A stretch of DNA of 64,000 nucleotides, from positions 427,543-491,542 of the forward strand of contig MNCI01006175.1 in the NCBI GenBank assembly GCA_015680685.1, in the 5' to 3' direction. Positions 46,450 through 56,884 of the stretch are shown here, piece after piece. Origin of the DNA: Gnetum montanum. Its lineage: Eukaryota > Streptophyta > Gnetopsida > Gnetales > Gnetaceae. Position numbers and translations under genes: made by a program. The first letter of the stretch is position 1; each line of letters opens with the position of its first letter. The notes beneath the pieces were generated by a model. It did no database searches. It was not told the origin of the DNA and was given only the letters and a program-made list of their open reading frames with translations.

Positions 46450-46955
46450 AAAATGTGTTAAAAGAACTAAGGGCCTAAAACGATTAACATAGGTGGCCAT
46501 CTCCCCCATGACTAAGTTGGAAGGAGGAGATCTAAAATAGTGAGCAAGGTTGTCCACCAAGAGAGGTAGCAGGTGTGCTGGCTATCCTAAGCTCATGGAA
46601 AGGATTGGTTTGTTGTACGTTGACCAATAGTTTCTTGTCTGGGCTCTCAGGTTTGTATATTGTCATGGCCCTTGAAGGAAAAGTTGCATAAATAATATAA
46701 GGTCCTTCCCACAGTGTTTGAAATTTAGTACATTATGGCACATGTATGGGATTCCAATAGAGAACCTTATCTCCCAATTGATATTTAAATTTCCTAATCC
46801 TAAGGTCATGACATTGTTTATTGAATGCCTTGTACAACTCATTAGATAACAGGGTAGCTAGTTGGTTTTCATCTAGCAGGTTAAGGGTTACTAACCGTTG
46901 TTTCTATGCTAGATCAAGGTCAAGGTTGAGGTCACATGTCATGGATAGTGTACGG
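46450..46955 (-). pseudogene. pol: E5 integrase C-terminus only
   Basis: The minus strand has the WEGPYII, LLVNVQQTNPFHELR region (near 46,720-46,580), similar to E2 33,365-33,135. At 46,955 it is joined directly to RT sequence: integrase core, RNase H and the end of RT are absent. Confidence 0.75.
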
Positions 46956-48900
46956 AGGTAACCAATATGTCCAAGGAATGGCCAAATATCTTTGACAGTT
47001 TCCAATTGATGGATAATTCCTTAGATAACTTTGATTTTCTCAAGGTCTACCCCTATCCTTGTGTGTGAGATTTTGTGCCCTAGTACTACGTCTTCTTGGA
47101 CCATCAAATGACTTTTCTGCCAATTGAGCCTCAAATTGGTTTCTACACATATTTTTAACACTTGCTCCAATTGGTCTAAGGCTTGATCAAATTTTGCTCC
47201 ATAAGTGGAGAAGTCATCCATAAAGACCTCCACACCAATTCCTATCTACTGTTGGAAGATGCTTAGAACTAGTCATTGAAATGTTGTAGGGGCATTGCGC
47301 AAGCCAAACGGCATCTATTTGTATGCAAATGTTTCCCAAGGACTAGTGAATGTAGTCTTGGCTTGGTCTTCTGGGGCTATTTGTATTTGATTATATCTGC
47401 TATATCCATCCAGAAAACTGTAGTAGCGATGCCTTGCGATGGTGTCTAAGACTTGGTCGACAAATGGCAATGGAAAGTGATCTTTGAATGTTACCATATT
47501 TAGTAGCCTGAAATCTATGCACACCCTCCATTTGCCTCCCTTTTTAGGCACAATAACTAAGGGGCTAACCCATTCACTATTAGCAATGGGGTATATGAAC
47601 CCAGCCTTGAGAAGCTATTCGATTTCTTCCTTAACTACTTGCTTCAACGTAGGATTCAATCGCCTCTACGGTTGTCTTTAAGGCTTAATGGAGGGGTCAG
47701 TGTAAATTATATGTTGTCATATCCTAGGATCTATTCTAGTTAATTTGGGATATGACCAAGCAAAGGCTTTTGACCATTTATTGATTACCTTCAGCAATTC
47801 TTCTTTTTGTTGAGGAGCAAGCTTAACATTGATAATTATTGATTTTCTATTTTTAAGGAACATGTATTCCATACCGATGGGCAATGGTTTCAGCTCGAGG
47901 GGCTCTTGCTTAAATTTCTTAGGGATTTCCAACTTCTCCCAGTTGACATTTTCAAGGTTAAGACTTGGAAGTTGGTGGTATACTTGCTCTAATGCATCTA
48001 TGCTATCGATGTAAGTGCAAGTCAAACCCTTAATTGGTTCCATGCATATGAGTGAACTACTTTCTTGATCAGCTCTCAGCCATTGGATGCCTTCTTGTTG
48101 TGTGGCTGCTGCATACAAGAATCTTTGTATGTTGATCACTTGTGCACACTGATTGCATGTAGGCAATGTTAAACATTGCACAAACCATGACCTCTGCATG
48201 CAATTTCACCCTGTGTCATTGTATGTGATGAACGAAACTTTCTTCTTCTTGATCTTTCTGAATGTATTTTCCTTTGATATTTCTAGGGAAAGATCATGGA
48301 TTCCTAGGCATGCATTGATGGTGCTTAGCCATGCTCTTCCCATTATGATTGGGAAGTCCCCCCTACCATTATTTACCTAAATCACTAGGAAGTCAGCTGG
48401 GTACAACCACCCACAAATAGTGGTAACAATGTCTTCCACCAGTCCCAATGGGACAATGATGGACTGGTCATCCAACTCTAGATGGATGTTGCTCTTTTTT
48501 AATGGAGCCAAGTTCTAGGCCTTGTACATTTCTTGAAAAATCAAGTTGACACCAAAACTTGAATCCAAAAGAGCCTTGCACAGTGCATTTCCAATGATTG
48601 TAAGTATATCAGAGGACTTCTAAGATCATAGAATTTCCTGGGAAGGTGGCCAGCTTTGATCCAATCAATGATGCCATGTGTTAGCATGACCATATGCATT
48701 GAGTGCAGTGATTGGGTTGAAGGGGGCTCTGAAGTTTTGATTGATACTAAGGCATCTAAGGAATCATTCGCTTGTGATTGCAAGGTCTTGGTTGGTTTGC
48801 TGGTTCTAAAGAAAGGTCTTTTCTTCATGTGGTTGTTGGAACCAATAGTAGGTTGAGAGTTAACAGCCCTTGCAACGTTACGTTACTGTGGTTGGGTAGG
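46956..48900 (-). pseudogene. pol: E5 protease and reverse transcriptase N-terminal part
   Basis: RT pieces: 47,233-47,021 with MEVFMDDFSTYG (catalytic FMDD) and WQKSHLMVQE; 47,551-47,315 with MPKKGGKWRVCIDFRLLN, KDHFPLPFVDQVLDTIARH and FLDGYSRYNQIQI; 48,199-47,717 with YAFL-type block MEYMFLKNRKSIIINVKLAP and WSYPKLTRIDPRI. Protease around 48,590-48,330, where the DSG region reads LFWIQVLVST in the open frame, meaning a shift or changes there. Ends abruptly after RT at the deletion junction. Confidence 0.8.
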
Positions 48901-49069
48901 GATTTCACCTTGCATCGCGAGAGCAAGTGGTAGTGGAGCTATTGGTGAAAGAGACATAGTTGGATGAGAAGGATGATATGCTTGTAGAATATTGCCCCTA
49001 GAAGAGGGATTCCCATAATACTCGTGAGCTTGGTAGTGAGGTTGAAGAGTGATGTAACCAGTAAAGTCA

Positions 49070-50418
49070 CATGGGGAGATTAGCTACTACACATAATATC
49101 CATACGGGTCAGGTTTCCGGTAAGGATACTATTGCCTTGGAGGTGGCATTCCCCATGATTGTGGATGCTGCCACTGTTGATATTACTCAATCAGTTGTGG
49201 TGGAGTTCCACTTGGATAATACGTTAAGGGTTGATGGAACTATCTTGGGTTACCTTGGGGCTAAGGTAACCTTTGGGGTGCTTTTTGTTTGTTCAATCAT
49301 GGGTTGAGTGCATACAACTTAATTTTTTGCCATTTTTTCTCTATATTTTGTAAGGCACATGCATCATGGAATGCTTGTAAGTGATTCTGAGGATCAGCGT
49401 TGTATCTCCCTTCAAATCGTGGGATATTATTCATATCTAATCTCTTGATCCTACTATCTTTCTGGTGCCTTATTGGAATTCTAACAGCCTCAATTATGTC
49501 CAACATACCTCGAGTAGCGAGTAGGGGTTCATCGTGATCATCTCGTCCATGGTGTCTATGATGCCTACGTTGTTCCCTACTCTCCCTTCTTCTATGTCAT
49601 GACTCTCTAGAGTGCCCTCGTCCCCTTTCCTGGTTGTTTCATCTATGACTTTCACTTTTCCTACCTTTATCCCCATGGTCTTTTTCTTTATGACCACGTT
49701 TGGATATTGAAGGAGAGGGTGAAGGAGATGATGAAGGTAAAGAAGAAGGAGAACCATCACCATGATGGTGTTTGCTACCTTTTCTTTTGTGGTCTCAGCC
49801 CTGATCGTGATTGCGATCAAAATGTCCACCTTTATCATGAGTTTGTGTCCCTTTTTTGGACCGTTTGTGCCCATGGATATCAGATTCTAGGTTATGAATA
49901 GTGGAATGAAGGTTCTGATACACAACCCCTTGGCCAAATTCAAGGGGAGGAACATTGTTGTGTGGGTGATTTCTTGAGGTAGGTTCACCACCCTCATTTT
50001 TGCTTAAGACATGTGGGGCATCCTAGGACCACTTACCCTTCAAAGACTTATGATGTCTCTTCTGTTGCAAGTTCCTTTGACATTGTGCCTCTATGGGATG
50101 TTATTCTCTTGAGTCATGGTCTTGCACAACACATTCTACGTGTAAGTGCAGCATGCCAATTCATGTAAGAGCATGAAGAAGCATGCTGGGAACTAAATGA
50201 TCAAGAGGTAACACTATGTTACCTTATAAATCTCGCTAACACAATTGTTCATCTTGATGGAGGATAAAGGTGAAGTCTGGTATATATTCATCTTGATGAA
50301 TATATACCACTCGAACTTGTTGAGGGACTGGTAGACCAATGTCATGCATATTACGTCGTTGATTGTTTCCTGTTTCAGACCTAGGCGATGAGGCACTTTC
50401 CTACAAAGAAGGAGACAT
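49070..50418 (-). pseudogene. gag: E5 Gag with internal deletion
   Basis: ATG at 50,418 (MSPSL). The N-terminal region has stops. An RS-like/Ser-rich part is near 49,740-49,500. The open frame 49,506-49,297 contains MLDIIEAVRIPIRHQKDSR, RLDMNNIPRFEGR and NHLQAFHDACALQNI, then runs in frame into KLYALNP, which in E2 lies after the zinc knuckle. The deletion therefore removes the rest of the core and the zinc knuckle while keeping the frame. It could not bind RNA through a knuckle. Confidence 0.75.
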
Positions 50419-50535
50419 ATTTGTCTGTTCAGTGTGAAATGTACTCTTGTTTATTATTTCCTCAATCAACCCTAAGGGTTTGTTCCAATGATGTGAATGA
50501 TTTCCTATGTTCTAGTTAGCGCACAAACAACTAAG

Positions 50536-50553
50536 TCCTCGACAATGGCACCA
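50536..50553 (-). other. E5 primer binding site, tRNA-Asp type
   Basis: The minus strand reads TGGTGCCATTGTCGAGGA beside the 5' LTR. Four transitions from the tRNA-Asp complement. Confidence 0.75.
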
Positions 50554-50554
50554 A

Positions 50555-51412
50555 TGATGAGCGGCGAGGTACCCCTACGCTCAACCATACGAATACAAGC
50601 ATTTCACACACAATCTGGTCGAATTCCAAGGACTAAGTGCCTATGTGCCTTTGTGGAACAAGGATGGGTTGGTTGATCGTTGTCTTCCCAAACTTACTTG
50701 TATGTCATGTTTGTATGGTTAAGTAAGTTTGAGGCATATGATTTTTATAGCTTTTATGTTTTTATGTCCTGCTGCTAATAAGGGAGGAGGGAGAGAGATA
50801 ACTAAGTGACTAATTTAAATTAACTACTAATTAGCTAGGCTTTAAACTAATCCTGACACCTGTATTCGTTCTCACTTTCCGTACACATCCTGAACCAACG
50901 CAACACTATTAGGATTACCAAATGCTAATCGTTACTGGGTTACCAAGTGTTACACACATGCTCGAAGTGATTGTACTATGTGTGCTAATAACATAAATGT
51001 AAAGTGCATAAAATAATAAAATAAAATAAATGCAGAAGAAAATAAAATAAAGAAAATGAGTAAGAAAAAAAATCTCTAGTGCTACAAGGATGAATCCAAG
51101 AGCTCATCTTTATTACCGTACACAAGGTGTGCTCAAGCACACAATGCTCGAAGAAAGATCTGTCCACACTTAGACCTCCTACTATGGGCACTTGGAAAAT
51201 ACTCTAACTATAAAAGTTTCGCTACTTGACTCCTAAAAGACTTCCCTTGAAAGACTGCCTCCTAAACTTCCTCTAAGACTTCCTCCCAAGACTTCCTCCC
51301 AAATTGTGTGCCTTAGCACTGTATTTATAGGCTTGGAAGCAACTACTCTAATAATTAGAAAAACTGCCACTCTAATAATTAGAATAAACCGCTAGAGTAA
51401 CCGCTCTCATCA
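50555..51412 (-). repeat. E5 5' LTR (858 bp)
   Basis: TGATGA/TCATCA ends, followed by CATTC. TATA box near 51,324-51,331. Hairpin region 51,157-51,107 with right arm AAGAAAGA (one change). The inner stem GTGTGC-TTGA-GCACAC (sense) is perfect. CTCTAATAATTAGA words near 51,340-51,385. Confidence 0.92.
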
Positions 51413-51417
51413 CATTC

Positions 51418-52622
51418 CAACTCAATAGCATGGTACAATTACAAATTTTATGGTTTTGTGTAGCAAAGCATAGAATTTCAACCAAGGTGGTTGTGTGTTA
51501 TTTGGAACAAAGGCATGATCCATATTTAACTTCTATGATGCCCATAGACTCTATAGAACTACTTATGAAAAGGCATTATGGGTAAGAGCTTGCTTTAGGA
51601 AGAATCCACTTGCATAACCTTTTTTTTTATCATGACTTTGAACTAACCTTACATCTTTAAGAACATCATATGCAACTTCTCTAAATTCATGCGTGATTTT
51701 GGGCCTACTTTTTATCAATTTTGATTGATTTTTAATGCTTTTATATTGAAATTGTCTTCAAATTGTTTGTTTCTTAGAGAGTTTAGAATCTAAAATGTTT
51801 AGTCCCTATGATTTTCAATATTCCACTACATTTGTGATATCCTGAAAAACAAACTTCTAATTTCACTTGTTTGAAAACATATGAGCTATCAGAGCTAAGC
51901 TCATTTATTGTGGCATCCTAGGACATGATTTTTAAAAAAGGTTTGAAAATTTTTTAAATACATACATGATTCTTTTTGAAATTTAAAAATTTTTCTAACA
52001 CATCATTTTTGAACAAAAATGTAACTAATAGTAAGAATAATCAAATTAACCTAGAATTTGATGATTCTACTTACCTCAAGTCCTTAGGAATGTTATTTTA
52101 CAATTGTAATCATCTTGAGCTTAAATGCCAAATGTTTTGAATTTGGAGCTAACCAAGGATTTGGAAAGGGTTTAAACACTAAGGAAAAATTGTCAAATCT
52201 AATGTTAATCCTTTGGTGATTACATATGATGCCTAAATTAGTCTCTAAAGTTGAAGATCTTTTGCAAGGTAGGGAGAAGATGCCACGATGAGGACATGAC
52301 CTTGGGCAAGTAGTAGATGTTCTGCATGAAAGGGAAAGTGTCAACTAAGAAACCAAATTTGGAAGAATTGCCACTGCTAAGAACAACATGAAGACTTGAC
52401 ATTAACAAATTTTTTAAGACTTCCATAATTTTTGCAAGCTTTTTATGTTTAATTAGTCTTTTTGTCATTTTTGTAATACACCCACTTGAATAAATTTTGT
52501 AACACGGCACTCAAGTTTTGTAATGTTAGTTAATCTAGTCTTAGTCATCCTATAATTTTTGTAATGGAACTTTATTTATTTTATATAACTCAAGAACAAG
52601 TTTTGGATGAGTTGTGAGGGTA
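51418..52622 (+). other. E3 3' interior, no gene recognised, ending in a polypurine-like tract
   Basis: No domain visible. Frames on the minus strand at 52,510-52,093 are chance. GTTGTGAGGGTA (52,611-52,622) directly before TGATAAAAC is comparable with (C)ATGGGGGTA|TGATGA of the other family. Confidence 0.5.
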
Positions 52623-53263
52623 TGATAAAACATCATATATCCTAGGTTGAAAAGATTAAGGCTAATATGCCTCTTTATTTAGGATTGATGAAAAATATCA
52701 CATCTATGATATTGCATTTGCTATAGTGTAGGCTAGGATGCTACATCATAAATGCAATGTTGCAACTAGAGTAAATGACTATAAATACCAACCACTTGCC
52801 ATACCAAGTACACATTTTGGTTAGTCCTCTTAGTAGATTCTTATAGTTTATTGTCTTGAAGTTAGAGATAGTTGTGAGTTTCTGCAGTTGTCCAGTAAAC
52901 AGTCACTTGGTAATCATAGTGGTGGTTATATTAACCTAGGGCATGTATGATAAATTAGAACCAAAAACTTATCGTTGTTAGGCTAGTTAAACATTTTATT
53001 TCTCACCTTTTAGTTAATAGACTTTATATTCATTTTACCATGTTTTACCTTAGCCATATCTTAGCCGATCAACATCAACATATCATAGTCATTGACAGTT
53101 AAACCATACATCTTGATCTTTACTTACTCTGTTAGAAGACAACAATTACAAACTTAACATTAACATGTTAGTGTGCATATTGTTCCAACCATGATTACAA
53201 TCAGATCATGCATGTACTTTTGTGACTCGTATGATTGAGCATTGGGACTCTTATTGTTAGTCA
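52623..53263 (+). repeat. E3 3' LTR, shortened
   Basis: Aligns with the start and end of the E3 5' LTR but lacks the middle few hundred bases, including the hairpin. The end near TTAGTCA is inferred from alignment with CTTATCATCA at 16,057-16,066. Confidence 0.6.
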
Positions 53264-53790
53264 ACCAGAGTAATCCTTTTATGCAAGGAGCAAGCAACAT
53301 GATTTCGGATAGAAAACAAACGTCCGATGGTTTCATTGCACCTTGTAAAATTTCTAAGTAAAGTTCAGTATAAGTCAATTTTGCCCAGCAAGTTAGGAAG
53401 CTTCAAAACGGAGCAATGGCAGATATGGCAAACGTCAATTTGAAATTTTTAGAATGGAATAATTAGTAGCTAGCAGAGGGCGCCAGCTGCCGAGATGAGA
53501 ATGATCGTCAAATAGCTAATCATGCGGAATAGTAGTGGTAGTTAACGAGCCAATTCAAAAATTTCAAACTATGATATTTTGCAATTTCAAAATCCTCGGC
53601 ATGAATCAGACCGTTTAAAACAGCCCTCCAAATTCCTTCACATTTACGCCCAACTAACCTGCATCTGCTGCTACCTAATTCTCACTCGTGGCTCCGATCT
53701 GCAGTTATTCGAAGGTTACTTTTATTATCTTTATTTCTGCAGCGTAATCTCTGCGTTACATCTGCAATCTGTCAAGCATCGCTGTTCATC
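53264..53790 (+). promoter_or_regulatory. Upstream region of the coiled-coil gene
   Basis: About 530 bp between the E3 LTR and the start codon. A CCAAT word is at 53,551, with C-rich, higher-GC sequence after 53,630. No convincing TATA box. A T-rich stretch ending TTTCTGCAG at 53,742 could be a 3' splice site of a leader intron. The open frame over 53,579-53,809 overlaps the first exon in another frame and is not supported. Confidence 0.4.
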
Positions 53791-55019
53791 ATGGCAGGAG
53801 AGGATCTAGTCGCTTCCGATCTGGTATTTTGGGTTTTATTTGGTTATTAGATCCATGTTTGCTTCTTTGTTTTCTTAATTAAATCTGTAGAGTTTTCAGG
53901 ATCAGAAATCCCCCTCCGAGAATGGCGACAGCGTGGATATATCCGATACATTCAAGGTAAAGGGTAATGTCAGTGATTATATTTGAGGGATTGTTGTTTA
54001 ATTTGGGGATCTGGTCGTCTAATTTTATGGGTTTTCACAGCAACTTGCTGAAACCAAAACAAATTTGATTGTGAAGGTCAGCAGCCTCAAGCAGGTAGTT
54101 TTGGCCATTTTATTTCATGTCAAAATGAGGTTTTTTATATCTTAAATTGCATGTTTCGTTTTTCTGAAAATTGTCTATTTTTTTGTACAAGGACCTAATG
54201 GATTTTCGCGGAAAAATCGAGGATGAAGCCAAGAGTTACCAAAAGGTTGGGAATGTTTATTACAGTAGCGATATCTGATAGGGCTTTGGTTTTTTTATCT
54301 GGTGATTCCTTGATTAATTTAAGAATTTTTCTTTTTCTCCCCCTCCCTCCGGTGTTCATACAAGAAAATCCTAAAATTTATTTATTTTTTCAAGTTTAGT
54401 ACGTGATTTTAATGGTTGCAAACTCAAAACATTTGTTTACTGTTCTTCCGCTGGCATCAGGAACTCGAAGTACTCCAGGATAGTCTTAACAACGAGGTGG
54501 AACAATTAAAATCGGTCGGTTGTTTGCTTTATTTTCCCTTTTCCAATTTACATTGCTTTTAGGACGATTTTGGATTTTTCCTTTCTAATTTGACCATGAA
54601 AATCCCATGTATGATTTTCTCGTGCTACCAGGAATTTGAGAATTTGAGGAATAGCTTGCGACTGCAGCTGGAAGAATTCTCTAATTTAGGCTCCTTGGTA
54701 AGTCCATTGACATTTCTGCATTCGATTGTAAATCTGGTTCTTATAAGGATGATATCTTATTTTTCTAAGGAAAAAATGAGAGAAACATGATACAAGCTAT
54801 TTAAAGGAGTAGTTTAGATTGCCAATTATTTTTTGCAAAATCAGTGAAATAATAATGCAAATTATGGAGAAAGCTCTTGTTTGTATTATTTGCTTTGCTC
54901 TTATTACCCTCCTCGTTAGAGAGTTTGACAAATTTTGTTCAAATATTTTGTAGGTTCAGGTCGCTGATATCCCGAAAATTGAGGACATGGCCGTGAAAGA
55001 CCTGACCAATCAACAATAA
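53791..55019 (+). CDS. Small coiled-coil protein, 130 residues, seven exons
   Basis: Exons: 53,791-53,823, 53,891-53,956, 54,041-54,094, 54,192-54,245, 54,461-54,514, 54,632-54,697, 54,954-55,019. Each intron is GT-AG and phase 0, and the frame is open from ATG (MAGEDLVASD) to TAA. Lengths are 11, 22, 18, 18, 18, 22 and 21 codons; three successive exons are exactly 54 nt. After an acidic N-terminus (about residues 1-33) the middle (about 34-105) is rich in Leu, Glu, Lys and Gln with heptad-like Leu spacing (QLAETKTNLIVKVSSLKQ, ELEVLQDSLNNEVEQLK, EFENLRNSLRLQLEEF), predicting a coiled coil. The C-terminus has VADIPKIEDMAVKDL. No signal peptide or membrane segment. I do not recognise the family; a structural or adaptor role is only a guess. 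Exon 2 may instead begin at 53,900 (second in-frame AG). Confidence 0.7.
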
Positions 55020-55041
55020 CATGTTAAAACAGACTATTTGA

Positions 55042-55044
<3 letters not shown>

Positions 55045-55074
<30 letters not shown>
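55045..55074 (+). repeat. T30 run downstream of the gene
   Basis: Thirty consecutive T begin 26 bases after the stop codon. It could be a polypyrimidine tract before an alternative 3' exon, or a simple repeat. Confidence 0.8.
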
Positions 55075-55077
<3 letters not shown>

Positions 55078-55102
55078 CTTTAAAGAATTCATGTCCTTGA
55101 AG

Positions 55103-55222
55103 GAACAATTTTGGAAACTGGAAACTGAAATTTTATTCTGTCGAAAGACCACCCTAGGTCAAGTGTCTTTTGCATTGATTCCTGAAAATCGATGGATGTT
55201 TTCCGAAGATTATCTGCAATAG
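55103..55222 (+). CDS. Candidate alternative last exon
   Basis: After the T30 run, CTTGAAG gives an AG acceptor at 55,101-55,102. From 55,103 the frame is open in phase 0 for 39 codons (EQFWKLETEILFCRK ... SEDYLQ) to TAG at 55,220-55,222. Joined to exon 6 it would replace exon 7 and keep the phase-0 rule of this gene. The start EQFWKLETE continues a charged helical pattern. It may equally be 3' UTR. Confidence 0.3.
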   Translation, partial: EQFWKLETEILFCRKTTLGQVSFALIPENRWMFSEDYLQ

Positions 55223-56884
55223 CCTGCTGTATGAAAGATTGGTAATGTTGCAACAGTTCATAAATTTATCATAAATGAAAGTCCTTTTGCAAAATTTTTA
55301 TTGGGGTGATATTGCTTTTTCTTTAAAACTCAAACATTGCGTGTGTCGAATCCTGCAACAAAAGTTGTTTAATTAATGCTTCTAAGCTTTGTACACTGTA
55401 TCAAACAAGCATCCTAACATAGCTTTCAGCGTATTCTCAAATTGAAGCATTTGATGTCACTGATTTGCATTTCATAGATGTTAATTGTTGCTTTATATTT
55501 GGAATGTTAATTTATGATATGTACATATCTAGTACTGCAAATGTAAGAGGTAAAAACATTCCTTTTATGTAGGAATTCAGAATTTCTGATTTGAAATGCA
55601 ATCAACTTCCTATGTCCTGCTTCAAGTGATGGTCGGATCTGTTTTTTAATATTTAGAATGTTAATTTACGTGGCTATAATTTGCATGGGAAATTTAAGAT
55701 GTAAAACCATTCGTTTTTTGTTTTATTGTTTTTTTTTTCCCCAAAGGCTTTAATTTGCCTACAGGATATACATGCCACTTGTAAAAATGCTGCATCAAAC
55801 GATGTCTAGAATTTTTTAAGACTGGTCCAATCCAATACTAAAAGAATTCATGTACGATATCTATCCTTAAACTGAACTCACCATGAGACTTAAGGTGACC
55901 GTTTTATTGCAGTTTGAGCTGTTCTTGTACATTAAAAAGGATTTGTACATCCACATCATTATGGCATGGAGTTGAGACTTCATGCTCATTATTGCATGGT
56001 CAACTACACCAATTTGAAAAAACTCAAAAGATTAAAAAAAAGTATCAAAAAGAAATAATGAACATTGATGATAGCTTTATAGAGAGAGAAATTAATACTA
56101 CATGAAACAAATTAATTGTTTAATTTTCACTAGGAGTTTTAATTGTTTGATTTTGACTAGAAGCTTTTTTGTTAGAAACATATTTGAGAATTTGATATTT
56201 AACTTTTTAAGAAAGATCATAGTTATGCTTTTGCTGTTAAAAAATAATTACACATTAAAGCTTCTAAATAGAAGAGAGAACAAAAAGCCAAAGACACTTC
56301 TAAATGGAAAGAAAGGAAATAAACAAAGCATATTGATCACCAAGGATGATGTCATCGACCTTTGTAGGAAGTTGTTTCAAATTCTAGATGTTCATCTTCA
56401 AGCATGTTGTGCTGAAAATGAGTCTTCAAAAAATAGGAATTTATAGAAAGTCAGGAATACTCCAAATATCTTTCACTTTCCTTATCCAAAAAAATGGTAA
56501 AGAGTGCATTTTCTAGGTCTTATTAAGTTTGTAATGAATAAAATCATTCTTAGTAATAATCTTGTATGCAACTCATTAGTAAAGAGAATCAAGACTTGCA
56601 TAGCTAGACCAATAATAGATTAATCAACAATAATAGGTAACCAAAACCTAGAGAAAATTCCAAAGATATGAAATGATATTCCATAAGACGTTAAGTTATA
56701 TCAATTTACTTCCTAAGAGAAATAATCAAGGTTACATCAAAGCCCAAAGCCAACCAACAAATGAAAGAGTTAACTAAACATACCAAATAGCTCTTAGAAA
56801 ACTTACATCAAATTAATATTAAATGCATTGAAATTAAAATGATGGTTTTTGAGTTTCTACTCCACATAATCTAAAACTATACTA
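55223..56884 (+). other. AT-rich intergenic sequence with one unidentified ORF
   Basis: The longest frame, 56,102-56,446 (114 codons), begins with a tandem pair of TTTTAATTGTTTGATTTT-like 30-bp units that encode NCLIFTRSF/NCLILTRSF, and ends in a Lys-rich part and DDVIDLCRKLFQILDVHLQ. No family recognised; coding status doubtful. Nothing else is supported. Confidence 0.35.

Larger units (their letters stand above)
43695..51412 (-). mobile_element. E5: minus-strand Ty3/Gypsy element with two internal deletions (7,718 bp)
   Basis: Perfect CATTC duplication (43,690-43,694 and 51,413-51,417). The LTRs are 888 and 858 bp; the difference lies in the CTTCC repeat array. The interior closely follows E2 but lacks about 785 bp of gag and about 1.5 kb of pol. 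It still has primer site, polypurine tract and the start of the extra ORF. Confidence 0.93.
9364..53263 (+). mobile_element. E3: old plus-strand Ty3/Gypsy element, host of a five-insertion nest
   Basis: Removing E6, E1 (with E2), E5 and the SINE leaves about 7.3 kb that reads as one plus-strand element: 5' LTR (9,364-9,412 plus 14,871-16,066), decayed primer site, gag (16,067-17,468 continuing at 40,836), protease, a degenerate remainder, a polypurine-like GTTGTGAGGGTA, and a 3' LTR (52,623-53,263). The junctions are continuous across each insertion, and the pieces align to E4. The outer boundaries are good to a few bases; possible duplications ACCAC/ACCAG differ at one base. Confidence 0.75.

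Noticed and set aside
56102-56446. Independent host gene of 114 codons
   Set aside because: Begins in a simple tandem duplication, is AT-rich, and has no recognised domain, promoter or splice context. Kept only as an unidentified ORF.
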